Positions 34,748 to 44,493 are shown, counted from the stretch's first letter. The stretch is 64,000 bases of DNA from Deltaproteobacteria bacterium (GCA_015486075.1 WFSG01000048.1:1-64000); one strand, 5' to 3'. The notes: a model not told the origin generated them from the sequence alone. Program-made: numbers and translations.

Positions 34748-35500
34748 ATGATATCCAAGGCAGCAGATATCATAAGAAAGGCAAGCCATGTAACAGCGTT
34801 TACTGGTGCCGGTATATCTGTGGAGAGTGGGATACCACCGTTCAGGGGAAAGGATGGATTATGGAGCAAGTATGATCCTACCTTTCTAGATATAGGGTAT
34901 TTCAGGAGGAATCCGGAGAAATCATGGAGACTAATAAAGGAGATATTCTACGATTTCTTCGGTTCTGCAGAGCCTAACAGGGGCCATATAGCACTTGCCG
35001 AGATGGAAAAAAGCGGCTTTATAAAGGCAGTTATTACCCAGAACATAGATAACCTGCATCAAAAAGCTGGTAGTATGAGGGTATACGAACTCCATGGTAC
35101 TTCTAGAACGCTTACGTGCACATCTTGCCAAGGAACATTCGAGGCCACAGGCATAGACATGGGACAACTTCCTCCCAGATGTCCTTCATGTGGTGGCATA
35201 CTCAAGCCGGACTTTGTCTTTTTCGGGGAGCCTCTTCCTCATTTTGATTATTCCCATGCCATTGAGGAGGCCAACGTGGCAGATGTTTTCCTTGTTATCG
35301 GCACGACCGGAGAGATAATGCCGGCATCTACCATACCCCATATTGCAAAGAGGAACGGTGCGACCATTATAGAGGTAAACCCCGAAGGGTCCTCTTACCA
35401 GTCCGCAATCACGGATATCTTACTCAAAGGTAAGGCAGGAGAGATCTTGCCTGCCTTGCTGAAGGTGTTGATAGACGAAGGCCCTGAAGGATCTGGCTAG
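34748..35500 (+). CDS. cobB: NAD-dependent protein deacylase (sirtuin, CobB-like)
   Basis: Removes acetyl or other acyl groups from lysines with NAD+, giving O-acyl-ADP-ribose. The 250-residue protein has the NAD motif GAGISVESGIPPFRG (residues ~20-34), TQNIDNLH and the catalytic His116 in ELHGTSR. A zinc site is formed by Cys124, Cys127, Cys145 and Cys148. It is sirtuin class III-like by length, but the Tyr-x-x-Arg pair typical of desuccinylases is not evident. In bacteria using acyl-CoA synthetases, CobB often reactivates such ligases; here that would suit the ligases in the window, which is inference. Confidence 0.92.
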   Translation: MISKAADIIRKASHVTAFTGAGISVESGIPPFRGKDGLWSKYDPTFLDIGYFRRNPEKSWRLIKEIFYDFFGSAEPNRGHIALAEMEKSGFIKAVITQNIDNLHQKAGSMRVYELHGTSRTLTCTSCQGTFEATGIDMGQLPPRCPSCGGILKPDFVFFGEPLPHFDYSHAIEEANVADVFLVIGTTGEIMPASTIPHIAKRNGATIIEVNPEGSSYQSAITDILLKGKAGEILPALLKVLIDEGPEGSG

Positions 35501-35512
35501 ACATGTAATATC

Positions 35513-35576
35513 AAGGCCTGCATGCCTTAGACCCTGATCACATATAATATACATATAATATAATCATGCAGGCCTT
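35513..35576. repeat. 12-bp inverted repeat with AT-rich 40-nt loop
   Basis: AAGGCCTGCATG (35513-35524) and CATGCAGGCCTT (35565-35576) are exact reverse complements around a 40-nt, AT-rich loop. A second hairpin, CCACGGG/CCCGTGG (35594-35610), follows four bases from the end of the convergent gene. The set lies between convergent cobB and the binding-protein gene and may act as a two-way terminator. Confidence 0.5.
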
Positions 35577-35613
35577 TATCCTTGGTGTGTCACCCACGGG
35601 TGGCCCGTGGAGT

Positions 35614-36612
35614 TTATTCTATAGGCTTTGCCAACTGCAGTATGTCGAGCGGTATGTTTATACCAAGGTACTTGACCATGTCCATATCAACGCGGATATT
35701 TAGATCCTTTTGCGTAGCAACAGGTATGTCTTCTGGTTTAATTCCCTGTTTTAGTATCTTGATTACCTGGTGGGCCGTGAGCCTACCCATTACATCGAAG
35801 TCGGGCCCCAGGTAGAGCACAGCGCCCCTTACGTCACTGGGTGCAACACATGCTATAGTGGGTATCTTTGTCTTCTTTGAGATGGCCATTAGGTCTCTGG
35901 ACGGTTGGTTGTTACGCAATCCATAGTAGGAATCAATGGGTATTACAAATGCATCTATACCTTTTGAGGCTAATTCTTCTGCTGCAGGCTTGATACTGTC
36001 TGATTTCTTAACCTCCTTTGTCAGCACCTTTATACCTATCTGGGGTAGCCTTTCCCTTGTTTCTGTTGCATATGCAACCGCATTATCGTCGTCTGAGTAT
36101 ATCATCCCCACGGTCTTGATGTTTGGTAGAACCTGCTTTGCCACCTTGAATATCTTTAGCGGGTCTATGTAGAGGGTAGTGCCCGTGAAGCCCGGGCCAG
36201 AAACTGTTTTTGACCTACAGCCTACCCTCTCTGGTATGGCTACGTCGGTGAAAACGACTGGTATGCCTGCGTCTATGAACTTGCCCTTGGAGTATTTCGT
36301 GGCAGGCGTACTTATCGTAACCACAAGATCAGGCTTGGATTTAACTATGTCGGATGCTGTACCTTTGATCCTGAACAGTATCTTTATCTTCTGCCATGTA
36401 CTGGCATCTGCATCCGCGTCTATTATATGCCTATTTATAACCAGATTTTTGCCCTGGACAATGCCGTTCTTTGCCAGCTCGTCGACGAATGCGTGGTACG
36501 TATCGTCAAAAGGTCTTATGTTAGAGACCTGCAGTACTTCTATATGGTAGGCATAACAAGGAACGCCAATGGTTATTAACATAATCATAAAGTAAAAGAT
36601 CTTCTTTAACAT
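35614..36612 (-). CDS. Orphan ABC substrate-binding protein (ABC_sub_bind family)
   Basis: A 332-residue secreted protein of the family that includes the TrpX tryptophan-binding protein (PF04392). The signal peptide MLKKIFYFMIMLITIGVPCYA is followed by two alternating alpha/beta lobes, with VVTISTPATKYSKG and GMIYSDDDNAVAYATETRERL visible. I start it at ATG 36612 because AAGGAGG lies just upstream; a longer in-frame reading has no site. No permease or ATPase accompanies it in this window. Ligand unknown; deltaproteobacterial homologues are often orphan sensors or binding proteins. Confidence 0.85.
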   Translation of the reverse strand: MLKKIFYFMIMLITIGVPCYAYHIEVLQVSNIRPFDDTYHAFVDELAKNGIVQGKNLVINRHIIDADADASTWQKIKILFRIKGTASDIVKSKPDLVVTISTPATKYSKGKFIDAGIPVVFTDVAIPERVGCRSKTVSGPGFTGTTLYIDPLKIFKVAKQVLPNIKTVGMIYSDDDNAVAYATETRERLPQIGIKVLTKEVKKSDSIKPAAEELASKGIDAFVIPIDSYYGLRNNQPSRDLMAISKKTKIPTIACVAPSDVRGAVLYLGPDFDVMGRLTAHQVIKILKQGIKPEDIPVATQKDLNIRVDMDMVKYLGINIPLDILQLAKPIE

Positions 36613-36684
36613 TGAAAACCTCCTTAACATGTCTTTATTGTTCTTTGGTGTGCTTCGGTAGATAGCCTATAAAGCTTTAGTCAA

Positions 36685-36713
36685 TTTATATGTTTTTGCA
36701 GTATGCATGTCAA
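36685..36713 (-). promoter_or_regulatory. Strong sigma-70 promoter for the orphan binding protein
   Basis: On the minus strand a perfect TTGACA (complement of 36708-36713) is followed after exactly 17 bp by TATAAA (complement of 36685-36690). It lies about 75 bp upstream of the binding-protein start. Confidence 0.6.
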
Positions 36714-36845
36714 TTCAAAACATGCTGTTAGAAGGATTCAATGAGAGTGAATTCTATTTACTGGTCCTAGATTAATGGCCAGCACACTGGTATGCCCTGA
36801 CAAGGTTCTTGCATATAGAGCATTCTCGGGTTAATAGGACATGAA

Positions 36846-37619
36846 ATGAGATTCCTTTTGACAAATGATGACGGTATATATGCACGTGGCCTGATTGCAA
36901 TGAAACATGAATTGGAAAGGTATGGCCATGTAACTGTAATTGCGCCCATTACAGAGCAGTCAGCAGTGGGCCATACCATAACCATAGCAGATCCTATAAA
37001 AGTAAAGCCTGTGCAAAGAGGAGGCGAGTTCTTCGGCCACGGTATAACAGGATCACCGGCTGACTGCGTGAAGTTAGGTATCTCGTGCATAATGAAGCCC
37101 AAGCCAGATCTAGTTATCTCGGGGATAAACAGGGGGGAGAACATAGGTATAAATGCACTATATTCGGGTACTGTATCTGCTGCGACAGAGGCATTAATTC
37201 TTGGCTTCGCTGGTATTGCCATTTCCGTTGATGAATACATAGATCCAGACTACTCGGCTGCTAGTATCTTTGTAGCCAGACTTGCCTATAAGCTTACCTT
37301 GAAGGGGATAAAGCTTCCTTTTGCACTCAATATCAACTGTCCTTCTACCACCATTGAACACGTGAAGGGGGTAAGAATCACTAAACAGGGCGAATCCAGG
37401 TTCACTGACAAGTTTGTGAAAAGGCAAGACCCAAGGGGTAATGTGTACTATTGGCAGGCAGGTAGAACAAAGATAGTGGATGACGGGGATGACACAGATG
37501 CAGTGTGTCTGAAAAAGGGGATGATATCTATAACCCCCATACACTATAGGCTTGGTTGGACAGGGGGCATAGAAAGCCTAGAGGCAGTTGACCTAGAGGG
37601 CTTGTTAAATGAACCTTGA
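36846..37619 (+). CDS. surE: 5'/3'-nucleotidase SurE
   Basis: Metal-dependent phosphatase acting on nucleoside monophosphates, 257 residues. The metal site is formed by the N-terminal LLTNDDGI (Asp pair), the serine in EQSAVGHT and the asparagine in VISGINRGENIG near residue 97. GTVSAATEA follows. It starts the surE-rnc-era-der operon; its last codons overlap rnc by 11 bp. Confidence 0.93.
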   Translation: MRFLLTNDDGIYARGLIAMKHELERYGHVTVIAPITEQSAVGHTITIADPIKVKPVQRGGEFFGHGITGSPADCVKLGISCIMKPKPDLVISGINRGENIGINALYSGTVSAATEALILGFAGIAISVDEYIDPDYSAASIFVARLAYKLTLKGIKLPFALNINCPSTTIEHVKGVRITKQGESRFTDKFVKRQDPRGNVYYWQAGRTKIVDDGDDTDAVCLKKGMISITPIHYRLGWTGGIESLEAVDLEGLLNEP

Positions 37620-38298
37620 TAGGCTAGAGGAAAATATTGGTTACAGGTTTAAGGATAGGCAGCTCCTTATTGAAGCCCTAACCCATGCCAGCTATGCAAA
37701 CGAGCACAGGGACATGCACTTAAAGGATAACGAACGGCTTGAATTTCTTGGCGATACCATTGTTAATGCAGCCCTTACAATAAGACTATTTAGGCTTTTG
37801 AAAGACGCTAGCGAAGGGAGTCTTACAAAGCTCAGGGCAGGCCTTGTCAGCAAGGATACACTTGCCCGGATTGCGAGGACGATCAACCTGGGTGATTTCA
37901 TGATGGTTGGTAGGGGTGAGGAACTTGATAATGGCAGAGACAAATCATCGTTACTTTCCTGTACTTACGAGGCCCTTATTGGTGCCTTATTCTTGGATAG
38001 CTCGTTCGATAAGGCAATGAGCATAGTGGAAAGGCACTTTGACATCGCTATTGGTGATCTAGAGAGGGTAGAGGTCTCAGACTACAAAAGTACACTCTTG
38101 GAGTACTGCCAGAAAAGATACAAGGGCCTGCCTGATATAGTCCTCATAGACGAGTACGGACCAGAACATGACAAGGTGTTCGTAATAGAAGTAAGGTTAG
38201 ATGGTAGGGCTATGGGCCGTGGAGAGGGTAGAAACAAGAAGATGGCTGCGCAAATGGCATGCAGGGAGGCTCTTCTAGCGCTGGAGAAAGATGAGTAG
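37609..38298 (+). CDS. rnc: Ribonuclease III
   Basis: Double-strand-specific endoribonuclease for rRNA and mRNA processing, 229 residues. The catalytic signature NERLEFLGDTIVNA near residue 41 carries the conserved Glu and Asp. A second metal-site segment is YEALIGALFLDS near residue 122. The C-terminal double-strand RNA-binding domain (about residues 158-229) begins DYKSTLLEYCQKRYKG and ends with GRGEGRNKKMAAQMACREAL. It overlaps surE by 11 bp and the radical SAM gene by 8 bp. Confidence 0.95.
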   Translation: MNLDRLEENIGYRFKDRQLLIEALTHASYANEHRDMHLKDNERLEFLGDTIVNAALTIRLFRLLKDASEGSLTKLRAGLVSKDTLARIARTINLGDFMMVGRGEELDNGRDKSSLLSCTYEALIGALFLDSSFDKAMSIVERHFDIAIGDLERVEVSDYKSTLLEYCQKRYKGLPDIVLIDEYGPEHDKVFVIEVRLDGRAMGRGEGRNKKMAAQMACREALLALEKDE

Positions 38299-39304
38299 TA
38301 AATCACCCATAGTAGTACCTGTGTTCATATCTAACCTGGGTTGCCCACACAGGTGCGTATTCTGTGACCAGAGCCAGTTCTCAGAACCAATACCCCCTGA
38401 GGACGTGCCTGCTCTTGTTAGGAACTTTATAGGCTTTTCGCGGGATGTGGATTTCAGGAAAAAACTGATTGCGTTCTATGGGGGCACCTTTACGGGCTTG
38501 GAAGAGCCCCTGTTGTCCAGCTATCTCAATGTGGCATCTTCATTGGTAAGACAGGGCATCGTAGATGGCCTCAAGGCATCTACTAGGCCAGACATGGTTA
38601 CCCCTGATATACTCGACCTACTTGTTGATGCAGGTTTTGTTGAACTAGAACTTGGCATACAGTCAATGGATGATAAAGTCTTGGCCATGAGTGCAAGAGG
38701 CCATAGCGCGGCCGATAGCCTTAAGGCATGCGAGCTGGTTAAGAAATCAGGCTTGAGTCTAGGCGTGCAGATTATGCCAGGTCTCCCCGGGGAGGACAGG
38801 TCAAGTTTTGTTAGTACGGTTGATATTATTGCATCCATCGAACCAGATGCTGCAAGGATATATCCCACCGTAGTAATGCGGGGCACAGCTCTTGAGAGGA
38901 TGCTTCTAAGGGGCAAGTATAGGCCACTGGATCTTGAAGAGGCCATACTCAGGTCCCTGTACGCCTATTCCATGTTCACTGCCAATGGAACAAGGGTGTT
39001 AAGAATGGGACTGCCGCAGTCCGATAAGCTAGATATAGTGGCAGGGCCCTATCATCCAGCCTTTGGCTTTCTTGTAAAGTCAAGGGCTTATAGGATCATG
39101 GTGGAAGAGATGGCTGGGATTTATGGTGAAGATATAGAGGTACACGTGAACCCATCAGACCTACCGGACCTGTTAGGATACAGGAGGTCAAACATGGACT
39201 ATTACAAGTTTACCTATAAGCTAGATGCGCTTGTTCCGAGGGGCAATCTGGTCCTGGATAGTACTTGCCTGAGTATAGATGATATTATAGGTCGCATACT
39301 ATGA
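38291..39304 (+). CDS. Elp3-like radical SAM protein
   Basis: A 337-residue radical SAM protein. The Fe-S motif CPHRCVFC lies at residues ~17-24, followed by DQSQF, and AFYGGTFTGLEEPLL near residue 60 and LELGIQSMDDKVLAMSARGH near residue 118 are typical of the Elp3/HemN-type group. No acetyltransferase domain follows, so it is not Elp3 itself. It belongs to a group often found next to rnc in deltaproteobacteria, whose reaction is unknown. It overlaps rnc by 8 bp and the HDOD kinase by 4 bp. Confidence 0.82.
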   Translation: MSSKSPIVVPVFISNLGCPHRCVFCDQSQFSEPIPPEDVPALVRNFIGFSRDVDFRKKLIAFYGGTFTGLEEPLLSSYLNVASSLVRQGIVDGLKASTRPDMVTPDILDLLVDAGFVELELGIQSMDDKVLAMSARGHSAADSLKACELVKKSGLSLGVQIMPGLPGEDRSSFVSTVDIIASIEPDAARIYPTVVMRGTALERMLLRGKYRPLDLEEAILRSLYAYSMFTANGTRVLRMGLPQSDKLDIVAGPYHPAFGFLVKSRAYRIMVEEMAGIYGEDIEVHVNPSDLPDLLGYRRSNMDYYKFTYKLDALVPRGNLVLDSTCLSIDDIIGRIL

Positions 39305-41739
39305 GGCATATAAACATGGACATACATTCTGTTCCAGTGTTACCGGAGCTGGCCAACGGGGTCCTGAGAATGATACTCGAAGATGAAGATGTGTCTGTAT
39401 TTAAGCTCTCGTCCTTTATAGAGAAGGACCAAGGTCTGACCTCCAGGATACTCTCTGTGGCTAATTCCAGCTATTACAAACGTTCAAGGACCATATACAC
39501 GGTGAGGGATGCAATAGTGGTCATGGGTATAGATAACGTGAAGACTGTGACCATGGGCCTATGTGTTCTGGACATGTTTCCGCCTGTAAAGGGCTCTAGG
39601 CTCAACTACAAGGCATTCTGGAGACATTCCATTGCATGTGCAATATTTGCAAGGTCAATGATGTCTTCAGTTGAAGATTCCCTTGCTGACAAGGCCTTCT
39701 TCTCTGGGTTGCTGCATGATATTGGCAAGCTGGTCCTGGACCAAGCACAGCCCAAGGAATATGCAACTGTGCTTGATGCAGCAAAGGATGGAAAGAGGCC
39801 TTTGATAGAACTGGAACAGGAGATGCTTTCCACGACACATGCAGAGGTTGGTAGGTCCATACTTGAGAAGTGGAAACTTCCACGCATTTATGTTGAGAGC
39901 GTATGGTGTCACCATGCCCCTGTGAGGGTTCTTGACGATAACCAGTACATGATTTCAGGGATAGTGCATATAGCGAATATTCTTTCCCACATGAGCTACA
40001 TGGGGTCTTCTGGAAATGAGTTTCCGCAGAGAGTATCTAATCCCTTGCTCAGGAGATTCGGTATCAAGCCCGAGTTGCTTGACAGGCTTATGGTTGATGT
40101 ACCAAAGGAGATAGATTCCATATGTATAGACGTTGGGATTGGTAAACCCACCGAGGGACTCTTCAGACTTGTTAACAAGGCGAGCATGAAGCTTGCAGAC
40201 ATGACATTAAAGCTGAGACACAAGGCCGATGATCTGGAAAGGGAGAAGGCAAAGATAAGGCTTCTAGTAAAGGTTCTTGAAGTACTGAACAAGTCTTCGA
40301 AGATATCAGAAGCATTAGGGAAGTCATCAGAAATACTTATAGGCTCGGGCATGATAAAATCATTGCTGGCTGGTGTTAAGCTGAAGGGATCGATCTTTGT
40401 CTATGAGCAAGGCCATGGTGAGACAGGAAGGTTTTTGCAGGTAGGGGAGGAAGAGCTCAAGACGTTTATACTCTCCGGGAAATACACGATGGGTACAACA
40501 TTCCCATCAGGAGCATTTGCTTACGTGGAACCGAGCGGGGATTTCCTGTCCGCGGATAGATCAGTGATAGATGCACTTATAGAAGGTATGGCATCTACCC
40601 TGGTCCGTATATCTTCAGAGAATGCAAGGCAGGAACAGGAAACATCGTTGAGAGATGCCCTTTATAGTGTCTCCATTGAGAGGCAAAGGGCAGAGGATGC
40701 CCTTGGCCTCTCAAGGGAATTGATGGATGCGTCTATGGTGGGTCTTTGTCTACTGGATGAAAAGGGTACTGTTGAAATTGAGAATAAGACTTCCATGGAG
40801 ATAAGGGCCGAACTTGGCATAGGTATTAAGGACTTTATGGGTGTGCTTGCAGACCTCAGAAGCGGACCGGCATCTAGGATAAGGGATGCAATCAGCTCTA
40901 GACAAGATGCAGACTTGAGGTGGGAAGAAGATTCTACCATATACAGGTTTGTGGTGAGACCTCTTAAGATCAGCAAATGTGTTCTCGTTATGATGTGGGA
41001 CATAACCAAGGACGTGGAACAGGAGAGAAAGATGCTTGCATATTCCAAGATGAGCACCATAGGAAACCTGGCGGCGTCTATGGCCCACAATATGAAGAGT
41101 CCACTTGGTGCTATACAGGGGTTTGCTAGGATAATGAAGGATGATATAGCCTCTGGTCGCGTCGAGGTGTTAAGGCATGGTGCAAAAGACGAGGACTTTG
41201 TAGGAATGGTGGATTCTGTGCTTGCAGGATCGGAGAACGTACTTGCAATGATAAACCAGTTGCTAGATCTGACGAGAAAAAAAGATACGCCTGCTGAGGA
41301 TACCGATCTTTCGCTTTTGGTAGATGACATATTTGCGATGGTAAAGCAACAGGCAGATGCATCCGGGGTATCCTTGGTGAAGTACATAAGTCTGCAAAGG
41401 GCAAAGATAAAGCATCAAGCACTCAAACAGGTGGTCATGGCCCTTGTATTGAATGCCATATCTGCATCCAAGGTGGGTCAGCAGGTTATAGTAAGAATAG
41501 AGCCAGATGATGATGGAGGACTTATGATTACGGTCAAGGACCGTGGTATAGGAATGGCACGCAAGGAGATCGACAAGATATTTGATCCACTCTACACAAA
41601 CTGGCCGTCCAGGAAAGGTCTTGGTTTGGGACTGTCCCTCGTCTTGGATATAGTTAACTCCCTTGAAGGAAAGATATGGGTAGATTCTGAACCGGGAAAT
41701 GGCTCTGAATTCCATGTTTTCATACCAAAGGTTGTTTAA
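39301..41739 (+). CDS. HDOD-domain sensor histidine kinase
   Basis: An 812-residue protein. Residues ~8-215 form an HDOD domain (VPVLPELANGVL, LLHDIGKLVLD), usually a protein-binding signalling module. A helical linker of about 40 residues follows, then a variable region and a PAS-like segment (about 475-575). A HisKA domain has phosphoacceptor His596 in SMAHNMKSPLG, and a HATPase_c domain has DRGIGMARKEIDKIFDPLYT and GLGLGLSLVLDIV. No membrane segment is present. HDOD-kinase fusions are rare outside deltaproteobacteria. The next gene encodes a receiver and kinase, a likely partner. Confidence 0.87.
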   Translation: MRHINMDIHSVPVLPELANGVLRMILEDEDVSVFKLSSFIEKDQGLTSRILSVANSSYYKRSRTIYTVRDAIVVMGIDNVKTVTMGLCVLDMFPPVKGSRLNYKAFWRHSIACAIFARSMMSSVEDSLADKAFFSGLLHDIGKLVLDQAQPKEYATVLDAAKDGKRPLIELEQEMLSTTHAEVGRSILEKWKLPRIYVESVWCHHAPVRVLDDNQYMISGIVHIANILSHMSYMGSSGNEFPQRVSNPLLRRFGIKPELLDRLMVDVPKEIDSICIDVGIGKPTEGLFRLVNKASMKLADMTLKLRHKADDLEREKAKIRLLVKVLEVLNKSSKISEALGKSSEILIGSGMIKSLLAGVKLKGSIFVYEQGHGETGRFLQVGEEELKTFILSGKYTMGTTFPSGAFAYVEPSGDFLSADRSVIDALIEGMASTLVRISSENARQEQETSLRDALYSVSIERQRAEDALGLSRELMDASMVGLCLLDEKGTVEIENKTSMEIRAELGIGIKDFMGVLADLRSGPASRIRDAISSRQDADLRWEEDSTIYRFVVRPLKISKCVLVMMWDITKDVEQERKMLAYSKMSTIGNLAASMAHNMKSPLGAIQGFARIMKDDIASGRVEVLRHGAKDEDFVGMVDSVLAGSENVLAMINQLLDLTRKKDTPAEDTDLSLLVDDIFAMVKQQADASGVSLVKYISLQRAKIKHQALKQVVMALVLNAISASKVGQQVIVRIEPDDDGGLMITVKDRGIGMARKEIDKIFDPLYTNWPSRKGLGLGLSLVLDIVNSLEGKIWVDSEPGNGSEFHVFIPKVV

Positions 41740-41745
41740 AAGGGC

Positions 41746-44493
41746 ATGAAGGAAAAGGTCCTTATAGTTGAAGACGATTCTGTTTTCAGACATTACCTGT
41801 TCCAGGTACTGAAATACGACTTCGACGTCACAGTAGCAGATGGCCCCAAGCAGGCCCTAGAAAGGCTTGCAGAGGACCATTACGAACTTATGATTACAGA
41901 CCTCAGAATGCCCGGGATGGATGGTAGGGATCTGGTGGAAAAGGTGCATCTGGAGATTGATCCCGAGATAATGGTGATCGTGATAACCGCATATGAGGAC
42001 GACTGGCCTGCCGACGATGCGCTTTTGACCCACGTTTTCAGGTACTTGAGGAAAGGTTCGTTTTTACCAGGCGAACTCAAGCAAAACGTATACAAGGCCC
42101 TGGAGATAAGGAGCAAAGTCCTCTCCCTAAGGGACTCTAGTCAAAGGGCGGGTGATAATGAAAGGCTTCTCAGGCAGGTTTTTGATACCTCGGAAGAATC
42201 ACTCTTCGTTGCGGATAGGTCGTTAAGGCCTGTGCTGGTGAACAAGGGCTTTGAAAATCTGACTGGATATACCATTGATCAACTGAAGGACATGAGGATA
42301 GAGGAAGTATTCCGGGAACCCGATAGGCCTAGCATATCTAGTTTCCTTGGAGATGTCCTAAAGGGCCAAGATACAAAGCCTATGGTGACAAGCATTGTAA
42401 GTGCACTTGGGGGTGACAGGGAAGTAGAACTATCGGCAGATCTTATAAGGCTTAACAGCTCTAGGGTGTTTCTAAGAGGAACTATAAGGCCGGTGGAACC
42501 TGCCAGGCTGCCCATGGATGACCTGGAGAGAAGATTGAAGAAATTTGCTTCTGCCCTTGAAGATAGGGATGCAAGGCTTAAAGATGTAAGTCATAGGTTG
42601 GGTGATGTTACCAGTAGTACCAATGACATAGTTATATTCTTTGATTCTGACCTCAGATGCGAGTTTGCAAACAAAAGATTCAAGGAGATCACAGGCTATA
42701 CGTTGGAGGATATCAAGGCCAGGAAGCTTAGATGGAAGGATATAATCCATCCAGATGACATCCATGTGCTGGACAGCATACAAGATGCCGTAAAAAAAGG
42801 CCTGGAGCATGCGAGTGGAGATATAAAGCTGAAGACCAGTCTTGGTTCAACTGTTTTTCTCAAGTACCAGGCCTCGATAAAGTATGACAGGGATAGGAAG
42901 ATGCAGGATCTCTGCATAGTGGCTACTAACGTCACCAAAGAGAAACTCGCAGAACAAGAACTCAGGAAGGCAAACGCTAGGATAAGGGAACTCAACACGC
43001 ACCTGTCCACTACCTTTGGCGACAGGATGAGGGAGTTGAAAGATAGTGAACTCAGGTTCAAGTACATGGTGGAAGGTTCGGGTGATGTGATCTGGTCCAT
43101 GGATGAAGACGGCATCATTACGTACATAAACGTGAAGGGAATAGAATTGTTGGACCTAACTCACGACGAGATATGCGGTAGACCGTACAAAGAGCTTATA
43201 TCGGATGATACCTCTGTAAGTAATATCAATGATGCAATAGATAAGATAAAGTCAAACAATCCACCTGATGCTTTCAATGTGTCTTTTGATACATTCGAGG
43301 GAAAGAAGATTTTAAAGGTCAGCCTGGGTATGGTGAACATGGGGTCTACGAGGGAATTTATATTCGTAGGCAGGGATATTACAGATGAGGTAGATAATTA
43401 TAACAAACTTCAGCTCCTTGCTAACATAGAGTACTACAGCTACGATGCAATAATTGGCCTGGATGCAACAGGACACATCATATCGTGGAACCAGGGTGCC
43501 TACATGATGTTTGGATGGAAAGAGCAAGAGATAATAGGCAAGTCTGTTTTTACGATAATACCAGATGATGTTGCCAGGGAAGCGGACGAAATCCTTGATG
43601 AGGTTAAGGCAAAGGGATTTGTAAGAGACAGGGAGACGAAGAGGGTCACAAGGAGCGGTAAGGTGCTTAATGTTTCCCTTACAGTGACAGCTTTAAAAGA
43701 CGAGGCAGGTAATGTGACTGGCTTTTCTTCCATAATAAAGGATATCACGCAGCAAAAGAAAATGGAGTCTGCACTTGTACGTTCGGAGAGGCTGGTAGCT
43801 GCTGGTAAGCTTGCAGCCAGCATAGCACACGAGATAAATAACCCTCTGTATGGCATAAGAAGTTGTTTGAGCCATATACTTGGTGTAAAGGACGCCGGGG
43901 ATGTGGACATGCATTTTGTAAGGCTTGCACTCAAGGAGACAGACAGGATAGCAACACTCATAAGGAACATGAAGGCCTTCCATAGCCCTAGCGGAGGAAA
44001 GCTTGAGCTGGCAGATATAAACGAGGTGTTACGGGATATATTTGTGCTGAACAGAAAATACCTTGAGGAAAACAGGATAGAACTTGAATTCAGGCCAGGG
44101 CAGGTACCTGGGGTAAGGTGTGTAACTGACCAGATAAAACAGGTTTTCATTAACCTTATAACAAATGCCGTTGAGGCCATGCCGGATGGCGGAACCCTCA
44201 CTATAGAAACAATACCCCCGCACGATGAGAAGAATATGGTGGAGGTACTTGTAAGCGATACAGGGGTAGGTATCGCCGAGGAAGACCTGCAACATATTTT
44301 TGACATGTTCTTTACAAAAAAGTCCGAGGTGAAGGGGGTTGGACTAGGCCTTTCTGTGAGCTATGGAATTATCAAGAGACATGGTGGGTGGATAGAGGTG
44401 AATAGCCAGTTAGGCAAGGGAAGTACGTTCAGGGTGTTTATACCCGTCGAGGCTCTCAGGGATCGTCAGCTTCATCTCCTAGAGATAACATAA
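41746..44493 (+). CDS. Hybrid receiver, multi-PAS histidine kinase
   Basis: A 915-residue signalling protein with an N-terminal receiver domain (acidic pocket Asp10/Asp11, phosphoacceptor Asp52 in TDLRMPGMDG, conserved Lys near residue 105). About four PAS domains follow (roughly residues 140-250, 285-390, 430-540 and 550-675, the second with GYTLEDIKARKLRWKDIIHPDD). A HisKA domain carries His695 in SIAHEINNPLYG. A HATPase_c domain ends the chain with VGLGLSVSYGIIKRHGG. The receiver could accept phosphate from the upstream HDOD kinase. There is no DNA-binding output domain. It starts six bases after the preceding gene. Confidence 0.87.
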   Translation: MKEKVLIVEDDSVFRHYLFQVLKYDFDVTVADGPKQALERLAEDHYELMITDLRMPGMDGRDLVEKVHLEIDPEIMVIVITAYEDDWPADDALLTHVFRYLRKGSFLPGELKQNVYKALEIRSKVLSLRDSSQRAGDNERLLRQVFDTSEESLFVADRSLRPVLVNKGFENLTGYTIDQLKDMRIEEVFREPDRPSISSFLGDVLKGQDTKPMVTSIVSALGGDREVELSADLIRLNSSRVFLRGTIRPVEPARLPMDDLERRLKKFASALEDRDARLKDVSHRLGDVTSSTNDIVIFFDSDLRCEFANKRFKEITGYTLEDIKARKLRWKDIIHPDDIHVLDSIQDAVKKGLEHASGDIKLKTSLGSTVFLKYQASIKYDRDRKMQDLCIVATNVTKEKLAEQELRKANARIRELNTHLSTTFGDRMRELKDSELRFKYMVEGSGDVIWSMDEDGIITYINVKGIELLDLTHDEICGRPYKELISDDTSVSNINDAIDKIKSNNPPDAFNVSFDTFEGKKILKVSLGMVNMGSTREFIFVGRDITDEVDNYNKLQLLANIEYYSYDAIIGLDATGHIISWNQGAYMMFGWKEQEIIGKSVFTIIPDDVAREADEILDEVKAKGFVRDRETKRVTRSGKVLNVSLTVTALKDEAGNVTGFSSIIKDITQQKKMESALVRSERLVAAGKLAASIAHEINNPLYGIRSCLSHILGVKDAGDVDMHFVRLALKETDRIATLIRNMKAFHSPSGGKLELADINEVLRDIFVLNRKYLEENRIELEFRPGQVPGVRCVTDQIKQVFINLITNAVEAMPDGGTLTIETIPPHDEKNMVEVLVSDTGVGIAEEDLQHIFDMFFTKKSEVKGVGLGLSVSYGIIKRHGGWIEVNSQLGKGSTFRVFIPVEALRDRQLHLLEIT

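Noticed and set aside
40662-41387. Long antisense frame (241 codons) within the HDOD kinase gene
   Set aside because: It lies opposite a well-supported kinase gene and its composition (Ser/Leu-rich) is typical of antisense shadows.
43500-44306. Long antisense frame (268 codons) within the receiver/PAS kinase gene
   Set aside because: It overlaps conserved PAS and HisKA sequence on the other strand and has no domain.
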